Shown piece after piece: positions 31,171 through 40,423 of a stretch of DNA of 41,448 nucleotides (positions within the stretch are counted from its first letter, which is position 1; every line of letters starts with the position of its first letter). A program made the translations under genes and the position numbers. The stretch spans positions 1-41,448 of the forward strand of contig DDBO01000069.1 in assembly GCA_002332755.1 (NCBI GenBank), given 5' to 3'. Below the pieces are notes generated by a model. The model was not told where the DNA came from and did no database searches. It saw only the letters and a program-made list of their open reading frames with translations. Source of the DNA: Bacteroidales bacterium UBA2030 (lineage in GTDB: Bacteria > Bacteroidota > Bacteroidia > Bacteroidales > TTA-H9).

Positions 31171-34047
31171 TTATTCCAGAGAAGAAAACCATTCTTCCCA
31201 AGGTACGTTAGTAATCTGTCGCAACATGGCAGCATCGTCGAGAAGACCTGCTGCCATGTTGTTTTTTCTGATTTTAATATGTTCAATTTTTTCTTCAATG
31301 CTTTGCCGGGTGATAAAGCGATAAACAAAGACCGGATTTTGCTGCCCCATGCGATAAGCGCGGTCGATGGCCTGGCGCTCGGCACTGAGATTCCACCAGG
31401 GGTCGGTCAGCAAAACATAGTCTGCTTCGGTAAGGTTAAGACCCACGCCTCCAGCCTTTAAACTTATCAGAAATACTTGTATTTCAGGTTGCTTGCGAAA
31501 TTCGTTTATCACCTGGGGGCGATTAGGTGTCTCCCCTGTAAGGATCCGGTAACCAATTCCATGTGTCTTGCACCAGTGAGCTAAAATCTTCAGGTATTTT
31601 ACAAATGAAGAAAAAACCAGTATTTTGTGATCTTCAGCAGCCAACGTTTCGAGTGTGGATGTAACGGCAACAGTTTTTCCACTGCCGATGAGGTCAGTCT
31701 CGGATATTATTTGGGGGTCAATGGCAATTAGACGCAGGCGCATCAAAGCTTTTAAAACGTGCATCCGGTGTTGAGGGCTTATAACCTCAACCTCAAGCAA
31801 TTGATTGCGCTGTTTCGATTTCTCCTGTTCATATAATCTTTCCTGGCCTGAGGTCATATCACATAAAATATTTACCTCGTTAAGGGGTGGCAGTTCTTGA
31901 AGTACTTCTTTTTTATTGCGCCGAAGAATATATGGAGCAGTAAGTTTTTTCAATGTTGCCATTGAGGCACTTTCCGGACTGATTTTTCCATAGTATTTGA
32001 TGAATGGATTGTGAGAGCCCAGCAGGTTGGGATTCAGAAAATGCATCTGCGACCAAAGTTCTTCTACCCGGTTTTCAATTGGGGTTCCGCTTAGACAGAA
32101 TCGATGCATTGCATCGAGCCGACACGCTGCAATGGCGTTTTGCGACTCGGGATTTTTTATATTCTGGCTCTCGTCAAGAATAATACATCCCCAATGCTGT
32201 TTCTCCAGTTCTTCGATGTCGTTCCGCAAAATACCATAGGTGGTCAGCACTACCGGAAAATTGCAAAGGGTATGAATATTGCGCTCGGGTCCAAGGAAAG
32301 AATGAAAATTTATTTCAGGAGCAAAACGGCGAAGTTCTGCCTCCCAATTGTGTACCACTGAGGCTGGAGTTACAACCAGCGAAGGTGGATAGTAATTTGA
32401 TTTATCATTCTTTTTTTCAAATAAATCATCAAAAAGGCTGAGTTGCTGACCATTTGGGTGGTTTTGGGAAGGGGGTATATGAGTGTAATTTTTGTAAATC
32501 GTTTTTAGTAAGGCAATTACCTGAAGGGTTTTTCCCAGTCCCATATCATCGGCCAATAAGGCACCGGTACCTGCTTTCCAATGGGATAACAACCAAAGAT
32601 ATCCCTCTAACTGATAATTGCGCAACTGAGCCCCAGCAAAGGAGGGGATGTCGTCTGGAAGAGATAAACCATCTGAGCCGGGGAAGGAAAGGGAGCATAA
32701 TTCCGTATCACTAAGGAGTATGCTCTGGGTCTTATGTAGTTTCAGGGAATGCCCTTTGATGCGTGCATGTCGCAAAACAGCATCGTATTTCGAAAACCAG
32801 GCTTCAGGAATGTGAAATATAGAGCCATTCGGCAATTCATACTCGGGATGGCCTTCCAGGATGTTATCTTTAAGGTTTGCAAAAGGAAATCGAAATTCTC
32901 CAACCTCTACCATTATGTCTAAATCGAACCAGTCAGTTTCTGTTGTTATTTTGTAGTGAAGAATTGGTTTGTCCAAGAGGTATTGGCGCTCGAAGCGCGT
33001 AGATACTATGAATCCCTGATTTTCGAGTAGTTCTTTGTTGTGCGATAAAAAGTTCAGAATTGCTGCCAGGGTATTATTTTCTTTTTTACCTGCAAGTTGA
33101 AGCCAGGCACCCTGAATCTGAAGACCAAGCTGGGAAAGAAGATCTTTACAGAATTTTTCTTGGTTTTCGTCGCGGTGAATGCGGGTGATCACCAGTTCAT
33201 CTCCTTCCAGGTTAAGGGAGGTTATAATTTTGCGTGTATCGTCGGCTTGAACATGAAATTCACCGTAGATGAATTCAAGACTGAAGCCATACGTTCCATT
33301 CCAGGCCTGTGTTGCGGTTAATTCACCCAGGGGAATTAATTTAATACCCAGTGTTTTAAATCCATCTCCTTCGACAACTGCTTCAGCAGCCGCTTTGCGT
33401 AAAAACCTTTGGTAATAGATTTCCTGAGCCCTTACAGGTAGGTGAAGATGTTCTTTTTCGAAGAAAGGTTGTAAGATTTTTCCCTGGTGGGGATGGGAGA
33501 GGATATAGACACTTTTTCCTTTAAGAAGCATTACAGGGTCTTTCCACCGCAGGGCTATAAACCCTGCCTTGGTGAGGGGGAAAGGACTATTGTTTTCTAC
33601 GGCTTTGAGTCGGTAGATAATTTCATTTTGGCTCCTGAGAAGCACTATTTTTAGGTCGAGCGATGTTTGGATGAGTTCAACCCGTTGAGAAGGCTTTAAT
33701 TTTCCGGGCGAAGGAGCAGCAAAAACGGGAATATTGGCTTTAAAGGCCTCAAGCAGAATTTTCGACTGGATTTTCATAAAAGCCGGCAGAATCTTATCCC
33801 GAAGGTCATCCTTTTTACAACGTGCTAAAAATTGCTCGAAGCCGGCTTCAGAATATCCGAAGTTGTTTTTGAGTTTTTCAGGGGTAAGCTGATTAAGCAG
33901 GCCTGTAAGTAAATCGGAGGGTGTTGGGGTATAAGCAAAAGGGGATTTTAATTCCATCCCCCCTGGTTTTTCTTCATACCATCCGGCTTTTACCAGGTAT
34001 CCCGTAACCGAATGGGGTACGATGGCAATTGCAAGCAGTGTCGACAT
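31171..34047 (-). CDS. SNF2-family helicase
   Basis: A 958-residue protein. The first ~470 residues are a poorly conserved region without a recognised SWIM finger. The C-terminal half is a Swi2/Snf2 ATPase: motif I DDMGLGKT near residue 500, motif II LDESQ, motif III LSGTPIENR, motif V LKAGGVGLNLTEADYV, and motif VI QAIDRAYRMGQ. Related bacterial proteins act in transcription recycling (RapA-like) or DNA remodelling. It lies 12 bp after the lipoprotein gene and is likely co-transcribed with it. It converges on the amylase gene with no bases between the stop codons. Confidence 0.9.
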   Translation of the reverse strand: MSTLLAIAIVPHSVTGYLVKAGWYEEKPGGMELKSPFAYTPTPSDLLTGLLNQLTPEKLKNNFGYSEAGFEQFLARCKKDDLRDKILPAFMKIQSKILLEAFKANIPVFAAPSPGKLKPSQRVELIQTSLDLKIVLLRSQNEIIYRLKAVENNSPFPLTKAGFIALRWKDPVMLLKGKSVYILSHPHQGKILQPFFEKEHLHLPVRAQEIYYQRFLRKAAAEAVVEGDGFKTLGIKLIPLGELTATQAWNGTYGFSLEFIYGEFHVQADDTRKIITSLNLEGDELVITRIHRDENQEKFCKDLLSQLGLQIQGAWLQLAGKKENNTLAAILNFLSHNKELLENQGFIVSTRFERQYLLDKPILHYKITTETDWFDLDIMVEVGEFRFPFANLKDNILEGHPEYELPNGSIFHIPEAWFSKYDAVLRHARIKGHSLKLHKTQSILLSDTELCSLSFPGSDGLSLPDDIPSFAGAQLRNYQLEGYLWLLSHWKAGTGALLADDMGLGKTLQVIALLKTIYKNYTHIPPSQNHPNGQQLSLFDDLFEKKNDKSNYYPPSLVVTPASVVHNWEAELRRFAPEINFHSFLGPERNIHTLCNFPVVLTTYGILRNDIEELEKQHWGCIILDESQNIKNPESQNAIAACRLDAMHRFCLSGTPIENRVEELWSQMHFLNPNLLGSHNPFIKYYGKISPESASMATLKKLTAPYILRRNKKEVLQELPPLNEVNILCDMTSGQERLYEQEKSKQRNQLLEVEVISPQHRMHVLKALMRLRLIAIDPQIISETDLIGSGKTVAVTSTLETLAAEDHKILVFSSFVKYLKILAHWCKTHGIGYRILTGETPNRPQVINEFRKQPEIQVFLISLKAGGVGLNLTEADYVLLTDPWWNLSAERQAIDRAYRMGQQNPVFVYRFITRQSIEEKIEHIKIRKNNMAAGLLDDAAMLRQITNVPWEEWFSSLE

Positions 34048-34059
34048 TGAATACAGGGT

Positions 34060-34743
34060 TTATTTGTCGGGTGGGAAGTTGATTTGGTAATTATTCAGCC
34101 ATAGGGTAGTGACGAAATTTTCCGGTCCTGAGGGGACGGGTTTTTCATCGCGTCTGATAAGCCCAACGTTTTCAGTCCAAAATTCTCTACGATAAATAGC
34201 TTGAGATTTTCCTAATAGCCATGCAGCTTCCTGGTCATACCATATACAAATAATTACGCGGCTAAATTTTTGATTGTTAAGGGTTATGGTTGTGTCAATG
34301 GTTACAGTTTCTCCGATTGTGGTATGGCCTTGCCAGGGTACACTTCTGTAAAAAGGTCCTGCTGCTGTAGAAAAAAGCGCTCTAAAAGGGAATTCGCGGT
34401 AGGAGGCATTTTTCTCTTTGGATATTTCGTTGTATTTGAGCAGGGCAAAGGTGTCGGGTAAGTTGAAAATGTTTTTCACCCTCATTTTTATCGCAACCAC
34501 AGTATCGTAATCAGGCACTGCATCGTAAGCAGCCTTGTTGTAAATATAGGGTTGATAACTTATGGCACGCAGCGTGTCGCCGGTATTGTAAACCCAAAAA
34601 CTCCCCGGCCATGCAGGGAAAAAGGGATGAGGAAAAGCAGTATCATACCCTGGATTTTGATTTTCTGAATTTTCCTCCTTTCCGCATTGCATGAAAGCGA
34701 GAAGTATTATTCCAGAAAACAAGGCTATAAGTGTTTTTTTCAT
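34060..34743 (-). CDS. Lipoprotein of unknown function
   Basis: A 227-residue protein with a lipoprotein signal (MKKTLIALFSGIILLAFMQC; lipidated cysteine at residue 20) followed by an acidic linker (GKEENSENQNPG). The rest is beta-rich with FPAWPGSFWVYN, DTVVAIKMRVKNIF and WTENVGLIRR, a pattern seen in Bacteroidota lipoproteins that I cannot assign to a named family. The start at MKKTLIA gives a clean signal; the longer ORF start contains the promoter. Read from a promoter shared back-to-back with hutI. Confidence 0.7.
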   Translation of the reverse strand: MKKTLIALFSGIILLAFMQCGKEENSENQNPGYDTAFPHPFFPAWPGSFWVYNTGDTLRAISYQPYIYNKAAYDAVPDYDTVVAIKMRVKNIFNLPDTFALLKYNEISKEKNASYREFPFRALFSTAAGPFYRSVPWQGHTTIGETVTIDTTITLNNQKFSRVIICIWYDQEAAWLLGKSQAIYRREFWTENVGLIRRDEKPVPSGPENFVTTLWLNNYQINFPPDK

Positions 34744-34761
34744 GACCTTCGCTTGTGCCTC

Positions 34762-34769
34762 CAAATTTA
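34762..34769 (-). promoter_or_regulatory. Promoter -7 box for the lipoprotein/SNF2 unit
   Basis: TAAATTTG on the minus strand, 19 bases before the ATG at 34743. It directly adjoins the plus-strand box at 34770. Confidence 0.6.
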
Positions 34770-34777
34770 TAACTTTG
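34770..34777 (+). promoter_or_regulatory. Promoter -7 box for hutI
   Basis: TAACTTTG, 25 bases before the ATG at 34803, directly adjoining the minus-strand box, so only one polymerase could use the site at a time. Confidence 0.6.
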
Positions 34778-34802
34778 ACCAATTTTCTGCGCGACTATAC
34801 TT

Positions 34803-36044
34803 ATGAGATTAATTTTAAATATCAGATACCTGGGGGGTATCGATGAAAGTAGTAGGCGATGGGCTGCGGGAGTTGATATGCAGCGTTTTGAAGTTTTGGA
34901 AAATGCCTGGTTGTTTATAGAGGAAGGTTTAATTGCTGATTATGGCAGTATGCACGGGAATTCATGGCAGAATTATGTCAATCGGCCGGGCGTCAGGATA
35001 ATGGATGCGGAAGGAGGCTCTGTATTTCCTGCTTTTTGCGATTCACATACCCACCTGGTGTATGCAGGAAGCCGCGAAAAGGAATATGTAGATAAGATTC
35101 ATGGACTGAGCTACGAAGAGATTTTCCGCCGGGGTGGAGGCATTTTGAATTCTGCACGGCGCCTGCATGAGTCCACTGAAGATCAACTCTTCGAGGAAGC
35201 TTTGCCACGTCTTGAAGAAATTAGAACATACGGGACTGGCGCAGTTGAAATCAAAAGCGGTTATGGGCTTACTACAGACGATGAATTAAAAATGCTCAGG
35301 GTTATCCGGAGATTGAAAGAAGTTAGTCCTCTGACCGTAAGGGCTACTTTTCTTGGTGCCCATGCCGTTCCTCTGGAATATAAAGGAAGACAAGGCGAAT
35401 ATGTCGATTTGGTGATAAACGAGATGATCCCTCGGGTAGCCGAAGAAGGTTTGGCGGATTTTATTGATGTTTTTTGTGACCAGGGATTTTTTACGCCTGA
35501 TGAAACCGCCCGCATTCTGGAGGCCGGTGCGAAATACGGATTGCGTCCCAAGCTTCATGCCAATGAACTAGGATATTCCGGCGGTATTCAGGTTGGTGTG
35601 AAGTACAATGCCTTGTCAGTTGATCATCTCGAATACACCGGAGATGATGAGATTCGCACCCTTAAGGGAAGCGAAACAATGCCTACAATTCTCCCCGGAG
35701 CAGCCTTTTTTCTAAACATGATACATGCTCCTGCCCGCAAAATGATTGAAGCCGGTTTACCGGTGGCCTTTGCCAGCGATTTTAATCCGGGAAGTTCGCC
35801 CTCAGGAAATATGCAACTTGTATTGTCGATGGCATGCATACAATATCGCTTGGTGCCCGAAGAGGCTTTCAATGCAGTAACACTTAATACAGCCTATGCC
35901 ATGGGGCTTGAGGATTACCTGGGCACCATCACCCGAGGGAAACAGGCTAACATAATCCTAACTCATCCCATCCCTTCCGTCGAGTTTATGCCTTATGCCT
36001 ACGGCAGCAATAAGGTGAGGATGACCCTGCTGGCTGGTAATTAA
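34803..36044 (+). CDS. hutI: Imidazolonepropionase
   Basis: A 413-residue amidohydrolase of full family length. It opens imidazolone-5-propionate to N-formimino-L-glutamate in histidine degradation. Metal and substrate motifs are present: CDSHTHLVYAGSREKEY, AVEIKSGYGLT, LHANELGYSGG and ASDFNPGSSPSGNMQL. No hutH, hutU or formiminotransferase gene is in the window. The downstream GH53 gene begins 77 bp later and is functionally unrelated. Confidence 0.95.
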   Translation: MRLILNIRYLGGIDESSRRWAAGVDMQRFEVLENAWLFIEEGLIADYGSMHGNSWQNYVNRPGVRIMDAEGGSVFPAFCDSHTHLVYAGSREKEYVDKIHGLSYEEIFRRGGGILNSARRLHESTEDQLFEEALPRLEEIRTYGTGAVEIKSGYGLTTDDELKMLRVIRRLKEVSPLTVRATFLGAHAVPLEYKGRQGEYVDLVINEMIPRVAEEGLADFIDVFCDQGFFTPDETARILEAGAKYGLRPKLHANELGYSGGIQVGVKYNALSVDHLEYTGDDEIRTLKGSETMPTILPGAAFFLNMIHAPARKMIEAGLPVAFASDFNPGSSPSGNMQLVLSMACIQYRLVPEEAFNAVTLNTAYAMGLEDYLGTITRGKQANIILTHPIPSVEFMPYAYGSNKVRMTLLAGN

Positions 36045-36121
36045 TTACTGTGCAGTCATCCCGTTGTTAGATGAAAAATTTCAAGTTAAAAAGAAGTAAA
36101 GAAACTGAAAATAAACACAAT

Positions 36122-37210
36122 ATGCAAAAAATTTGGTTTTCTCTTTTAATAATATGTATTTGGGTGATGGCGGGTTCATGCACCAAAGACACAAACGAAC
36201 CTACAAATCCTGAGCCTCAGCCTCCTGGATTTTTTATTCGCGGAGCTGATTTGAGCTTATTGCCTGAAATCGAAGCAGCTGGTATAGAATTGAAAGACCA
36301 GAATGGGAATCCGGGTAGTATGCTGGATATTTTGAAGCAAGCCGGACTTAATACCGTGAGAATTCGATTGTGGCATTCGCCGCAGTCGCCCACTTCCGGG
36401 CTTTCTCAGGTAGCTAAAATGGCAGCGCAAGTCAAAGCAAAAGGATTAAAGGTCTGGTTATGCATTCATTATTCCGATACCTGGGCAGATCCTGGCCAGC
36501 AAAAAATGCCTGCAGCCTGGAACGGGTTAAGCGGTCAGGTTTTGCAAGATAGTATACGAAATTACACACTAAGGGTAGTAGGGCTCATCCAGCCCGATTA
36601 CGTGCAGGCCGGCAACGAGGTAAATGACGGGATGTTATGGCCGGCAGGGCGTATTAGCACAGGTGGCGATTTTTATAACCTGCTGGCTACGGCTCATAAA
36701 GCTATTCGTGAAGCTGCTCCGGAAGCTCGTATTTTGGTGCACTATGCCGGAGTCAGTGGTTCGGTGCAATTTTTTAGCCAACTTCAATCCCGAAAGATAG
36801 ATTACGACATTGCCGGCTTGTCGTATTATCCTTATTATCACGGTAAAGACCTTTCGTATGCGGCTTCGGTACTGAAAGCTATTGGAAACAGTACGGGCAA
36901 GGCGGTTGTTATAGCTGAGGTTGCCTACCCCTTTACTCTGGGTTGGGCTGATAACACCCACAATCTCATTGGTGAAGAGGGGCAGCTGGTAGAAGGTTAT
37001 CCGGCCACTTACGAGGGTCAGAAAAATTTTATGATGAAAATCAGGGAAATGAGTTCTGCTTTTACCTTAGGAGCGGGGTTCTGTTATTGGGGCGGTGAAT
37101 GGATTGCATATAAAGGAAATCAGTCCACCGATGGCTCTGGCTGGGAGAATCAGGCCTTATTTGATTTTGATTTTAAGGCATTGCCCGTGCAAACGGTTTT
37201 TGCCCCTTGA
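36122..37210 (+). CDS. GH53 endo-beta-1,4-galactanase lipoprotein
   Basis: A 362-residue lipoprotein (MQKIWFSLLIICIWVMAGSC, lipidated cysteine near residue 20) followed by a Pro/Thr/Asn linker and a GH53 barrel. The family's N-terminal signature is GADLSLLPEIEAAGIE with NTVRIRLWHSP. Catalytic glutamates are E166 (QAGNEVNDGMLWP) and E266 (VIAEVAYPF). It cuts beta-1,4-galactan side chains of pectin. The start at 36122 was chosen for the lipoprotein signal; the upstream 17 codons are unlikely. It ends 1 bp from the porQ stop. No SusC/SusD pair is nearby, so this is an isolated enzyme rather than part of a full PUL. Confidence 0.9.
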   Translation: MQKIWFSLLIICIWVMAGSCTKDTNEPTNPEPQPPGFFIRGADLSLLPEIEAAGIELKDQNGNPGSMLDILKQAGLNTVRIRLWHSPQSPTSGLSQVAKMAAQVKAKGLKVWLCIHYSDTWADPGQQKMPAAWNGLSGQVLQDSIRNYTLRVVGLIQPDYVQAGNEVNDGMLWPAGRISTGGDFYNLLATAHKAIREAAPEARILVHYAGVSGSVQFFSQLQSRKIDYDIAGLSYYPYYHGKDLSYAASVLKAIGNSTGKAVVIAEVAYPFTLGWADNTHNLIGEEGQLVEGYPATYEGQKNFMMKIREMSSAFTLGAGFCYWGGEWIAYKGNQSTDGSGWENQALFDFDFKALPVQTVFAP

Positions 37211-37211
37211 A

Positions 37212-38276
37212 TTATTTCAAAAAATCGGAAAAGTTTGTAGCTATACTGATATAATTGGGAGCTCCTGCCAGATGGTCGTTGCTGCGGGCATAATTGAATT
37301 GAAATTTGCTGATACGTAGTCCAATCCCCCACGAAAAACCAACTGTACTCATACTCGATTCGACCTTGAGTTGCTGTCGGCGCTGATAATTGTATCCCAG
37401 GCGGAGGCTTAATGCTCTTACAGGTTGAAATTCTGCACCCAATACCACATGACGCATCACTTTATCAGGAATGCCTTTCAGACCACTAACCTTTTTCTGT
37501 TCACCGGTTAAAGGGTCAGTTTTAATAAGCAGGGGGTCCTCGTAGGTGAGGTCCCATTTTTGAAGGCTGGTTAGGAGAACAGAAAAGCGAAGGGGAACAT
37601 GTTCAAGGCGTTTACTGAAGGCAAGAGTGAGATCAAAAGGCAGGGGCTCACGTTCGCCCGGGCGGTAACGGCTAAGTTGAAGACCGATGTTTCTTGCAAT
37701 GAGCGAGAGGCTGATACGCTCTTCAGGAAGTATCCATGAACCGGCTACATCAACAGCCAGACCAGAAGCAGAGTAGGTTTCAAAAGAACTAAAAATCCCT
37801 TTTATGTTTGCTCCGATGCTAAAATTTGTATCGAGTTGGCGGCCCCATCCCAGATTCAGTGCTACTTCGCTTGCGGTGAAGTTGCCTTGCTGTTGACCAG
37901 TAGGATCGGCTTGCGTAAAAGTCCCGTAATTGATGTATTGAACAGTACCCGCGAAGGTACCGGTGTGGCTAAAAGAGCGGGCATATGTGGCATATCCGTA
38001 ACTAATGTCGGAATAGTAGTCCACGAAACTGAGCGAGATGTTGTTGTGTAAATCCGGATTGATGAGGGAGGGGTTAGTATAGACTAATGAAACATCGTTG
38101 TCGCTGATGCTCAAAAGGTTACTCCCTAGTGCTGAGGCGCGTGCTGAAGCCGGAAGATTTAAAAACTCAAAAGTGCTTCTACCGCCGGTTTGTGCAATAG
38201 AAGTGTTTAATATATTGACAATCAATATTAAAGTGATGTAAGCGGGCTTTATCCTCACGATATTTTCGGTTTTCAT
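37212..38276 (-). CDS. porQ: Type IX secretion system protein PorQ
   Basis: A 354-residue outer-membrane beta-barrel-type protein with a signal peptide (~1-28) and the PorQ opening STFEFLNLPASARASALGSN and NDVSLVYTNPSLIN. The strands alternate polar and apolar residues through to the end, SDFLK. PorQ works with PorU/PorV/PorZ in the attachment complex that cuts the sorting tail and links cargo to lipopolysaccharide. The GH13 enzyme at 28342 is an expected cargo. A TAATTTTA box just upstream is a weak promoter candidate. Confidence 0.88.
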   Translation of the reverse strand: MKTENIVRIKPAYITLILIVNILNTSIAQTGGRSTFEFLNLPASARASALGSNLLSISDNDVSLVYTNPSLINPDLHNNISLSFVDYYSDISYGYATYARSFSHTGTFAGTVQYINYGTFTQADPTGQQQGNFTASEVALNLGWGRQLDTNFSIGANIKGIFSSFETYSASGLAVDVAGSWILPEERISLSLIARNIGLQLSRYRPGEREPLPFDLTLAFSKRLEHVPLRFSVLLTSLQKWDLTYEDPLLIKTDPLTGEQKKVSGLKGIPDKVMRHVVLGAEFQPVRALSLRLGYNYQRRQQLKVESSMSTVGFSWGIGLRISKFQFNYARSNDHLAGAPNYISIATNFSDFLK

Positions 38277-38382
38277 ATAGGGTGGTAAAATTACAAAAGC
38301 AACCCGTATTAGCGGGCATTTTCAAAAAACCAAAACGCAGGAAGCAGGGGATTATTTTAATGGGATGATATCTAATCTGGAG

Positions 38383-38390
38383 TAATTTTG
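38383..38390 (+). promoter_or_regulatory. Promoter -7 box for the RlmD-family gene
   Basis: TAATTTTG, 17 bases before the ATG at 38408. Confidence 0.55.
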
Positions 38391-38407
38391 CAACCTTAAA
38401 TTTTCTC

Positions 38408-39808
38408 ATGCGAAAAAAGAATTTACCCTTAATTGAAGCTCTTGAAATTGTTGATGCCGGGGCAGAAGGAATGGCTGTTGGACGTTTCAACGATATGGTT
38501 GTATTTGTGCCATGGGCAGCCCCGGGCGACGTAGTTAAGGTTCAGGTGACGCGTAAACGTAAAAAATATATGGAAGCCCGCCTGCTCGAGGTAATACAAC
38601 CTTCACCCCAACGCACCCGGCCCTGGTGCTCGCATTTTGGAATTTGTGGAGGATGCCGCTGGCAACACCTCGATTATCAATGGCAATTGTATTACAAGGC
38701 CAAGTGGGTTAAGGATGCACTCATTCGATTGGGGAAATTTGAAATGCCCGAACCAGAGCCTATTCTCGCTTCTCCTGATATTCAATATTATAGAAACAAA
38801 TTGGAATATACCTTTAGCGATCGTCGGTATTTGCATGGCCATGAAAAGGCTGACGATATAAATATCAAACAGGATGGCTTAGGATTCCATCTCCCGGGCC
38901 GTTTCGACCGTATTTTAGATATCGACTACTGCTATCACCAACCCGAACCCTCTAATGCTATAAGGCTGGCACTTAAAGATTTTGCCTTAAAGAATGGCAT
39001 TCCTTTTCAAAATCTCAAATCGCACAATGGACTATTGCGAAATGTAATCATACGTAATAATCAGGAGGGTGAGTTTATGGTCATCGTTGTCTTTTCAGCT
39101 AAAGATAACGATAACATCAGCAAGGTAATGCAGTTTTTAAAGGATAGTTTTCCTCAGATTCACTCCCTCTATTACGTGGTGAATACAAAAGTTAATGATA
39201 CCCTATACGACCTTGAACCTGTTCTATACAGCGGCCAACCATTTATTTATGAGACTCTGGAGAACCTTAGATTTCGCATAGGACCGTTATCCTTTTTTCA
39301 GACCAATACCCGACAGGCTTTACGTTTGTATCAGGTAGCCAGGGAATACGCAGGCCTAAGCGGGCAAGAGTTGGTTTACGACCTTTATACTGGAACAGGT
39401 ACCATCGCATGCTTTGTAGCTCCTTATGCAAGGAAAGTAGTTGGTATAGAGTACGTTGAGGCTGCTGTGAGGGACGCTGAAATAAACGCACGGGAGAACA
39501 ATCTGAGAAATGTGAGTTTTTTTAGTGGCGACATGGCCTCAGTGCTCAACGATTTTTTCATGGAACTTCATGGGAAGCCCGACGTTGTAATAACCGATCC
39601 TCCCCGGGCAGGAATGCATCCTGACGTTGTTGGTCAAATACTAAAAGCTTCTCCTCAACGGATTGTCTATGTGAGTTGTAATCCGGCTACCCAGGCCCGT
39701 GATGTTAGCTTACTCTCCGAGAACTACCGGGTTGAAAGGGTTCAGCCTGTGGATATGTTTCCTCATACCTCCCATGCAGAGAATGTGATGCTTTTGGTGC
39801 ATCGCTAA
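38408..39808 (+). CDS. rlmD: 23S rRNA (uracil-C5)-methyltransferase, RlmD/TrmA family
   Basis: A 466-residue enzyme: an N-terminal TRAM domain (~10-70, GAEGMAVGRFNDMVVFVPWA), 4Fe-4S cysteines CSHFGICGGC plus a later CYHQPE, then a SAM-binding methyltransferase domain with DLYTGTGTIACFVAPYARKVVGIE-type motif I (~320-345), the DPPRAGMHP loop and the catalytic nucleophile in VYVSCNPATQARD. It methylates C5 of a uridine, probably in 23S rRNA; distinction between RlmD and RlmCD-type specificity is not possible from sequence. Converges on aroK with 1 bp between stops. Confidence 0.9.
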   Translation: MRKKNLPLIEALEIVDAGAEGMAVGRFNDMVVFVPWAAPGDVVKVQVTRKRKKYMEARLLEVIQPSPQRTRPWCSHFGICGGCRWQHLDYQWQLYYKAKWVKDALIRLGKFEMPEPEPILASPDIQYYRNKLEYTFSDRRYLHGHEKADDINIKQDGLGFHLPGRFDRILDIDYCYHQPEPSNAIRLALKDFALKNGIPFQNLKSHNGLLRNVIIRNNQEGEFMVIVVFSAKDNDNISKVMQFLKDSFPQIHSLYYVVNTKVNDTLYDLEPVLYSGQPFIYETLENLRFRIGPLSFFQTNTRQALRLYQVAREYAGLSGQELVYDLYTGTGTIACFVAPYARKVVGIEYVEAAVRDAEINARENNLRNVSFFSGDMASVLNDFFMELHGKPDVVITDPPRAGMHPDVVGQILKASPQRIVYVSCNPATQARDVSLLSENYRVERVQPVDMFPHTSHAENVMLLVHR

Positions 39809-39809
39809 T

Positions 39810-40325
39810 TCATGCTTCAAAGCCTGGATACATTCGAATGATATCTGTAAGTCGCTGAATCTCAATGGCGGCATCAACAATAATACGGGCTTGCTCGTAG
39901 TAGGGTATGCGTTCAGCCAGATGATTTTCAATTTGTTGGCGAAGTTCCGCCTCGCCTGCATCTTTGATAAGGGGACGAGGTTTCTTAGATAGTTTCAGGC
40001 GATGAAATAAAGCTTCCGTACTTTGCTTCAGGTAAACTGTCAAACCGTATGTGTTCATCAATTGCATGTTGTCGAAAAAACAGGCCGTTCCTCCTCCTGT
40101 TGATATCACATGTTGTTGGAGCTGAAAAGTAGAATGCAATAGTTCACGCTCAAGTGGACGAAAAGCTGATTCACCGTATTTTTGGAAAAATTTTTGAATA
40201 CTGATTCGATATTTGTTCTCGAACATCTCGTCGAGGTCTAAAAAATTATAACCCAGTGCTTCGGCAAGACGGGGGCCTGTGTATGTCTTACCGCTTGCCA
40301 TGTATCCGACCAGGTATATCCGCAT
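39810..40325 (-). CDS. aroK: Shikimate kinase
   Basis: A 171-residue kinase of the usual length. It phosphorylates shikimate in aromatic amino-acid synthesis. Seen are Walker A GYMASGKT, the shikimate-binding DLDEMF and FRPLERELL, STGGG, and RPLIKD of the lid region. It has its own promoter box (40343-40350). Confidence 0.95.
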   Translation of the reverse strand: MRIYLVGYMASGKTYTGPRLAEALGYNFLDLDEMFENKYRISIQKFFQKYGESAFRPLERELLHSTFQLQQHVISTGGGTACFFDNMQLMNTYGLTVYLKQSTEALFHRLKLSKKPRPLIKDAGEAELRQQIENHLAERIPYYEQARIIVDAAIEIQRLTDIIRMYPGFEA

Positions 40326-40342
40326 GCTTTTTTTCTTTTAGG

Positions 40343-40350
40343 CAAAAATA
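40343..40350 (-). promoter_or_regulatory. Promoter -7 box for aroK
   Basis: TATTTTTG on the minus strand, 18 bases before the ATG at 40325. Confidence 0.55.
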
Positions 40351-40391
40351 ATCATACCAACAGAATCCTCCCAGCAATTAGCTTAAAATAG

Positions 40392-40399
40392 TAACTTTG
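40392..40399 (+). promoter_or_regulatory. Promoter -7 box for the DUF1573-yajC unit
   Basis: TAACTTTG, 25 bases before the ATG at 40424, divergent from the aroK box 41 bp away. Confidence 0.6.
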
Positions 40400-40423
40400 C
40401 ACCAACATTTAACCTTTGTGGAT

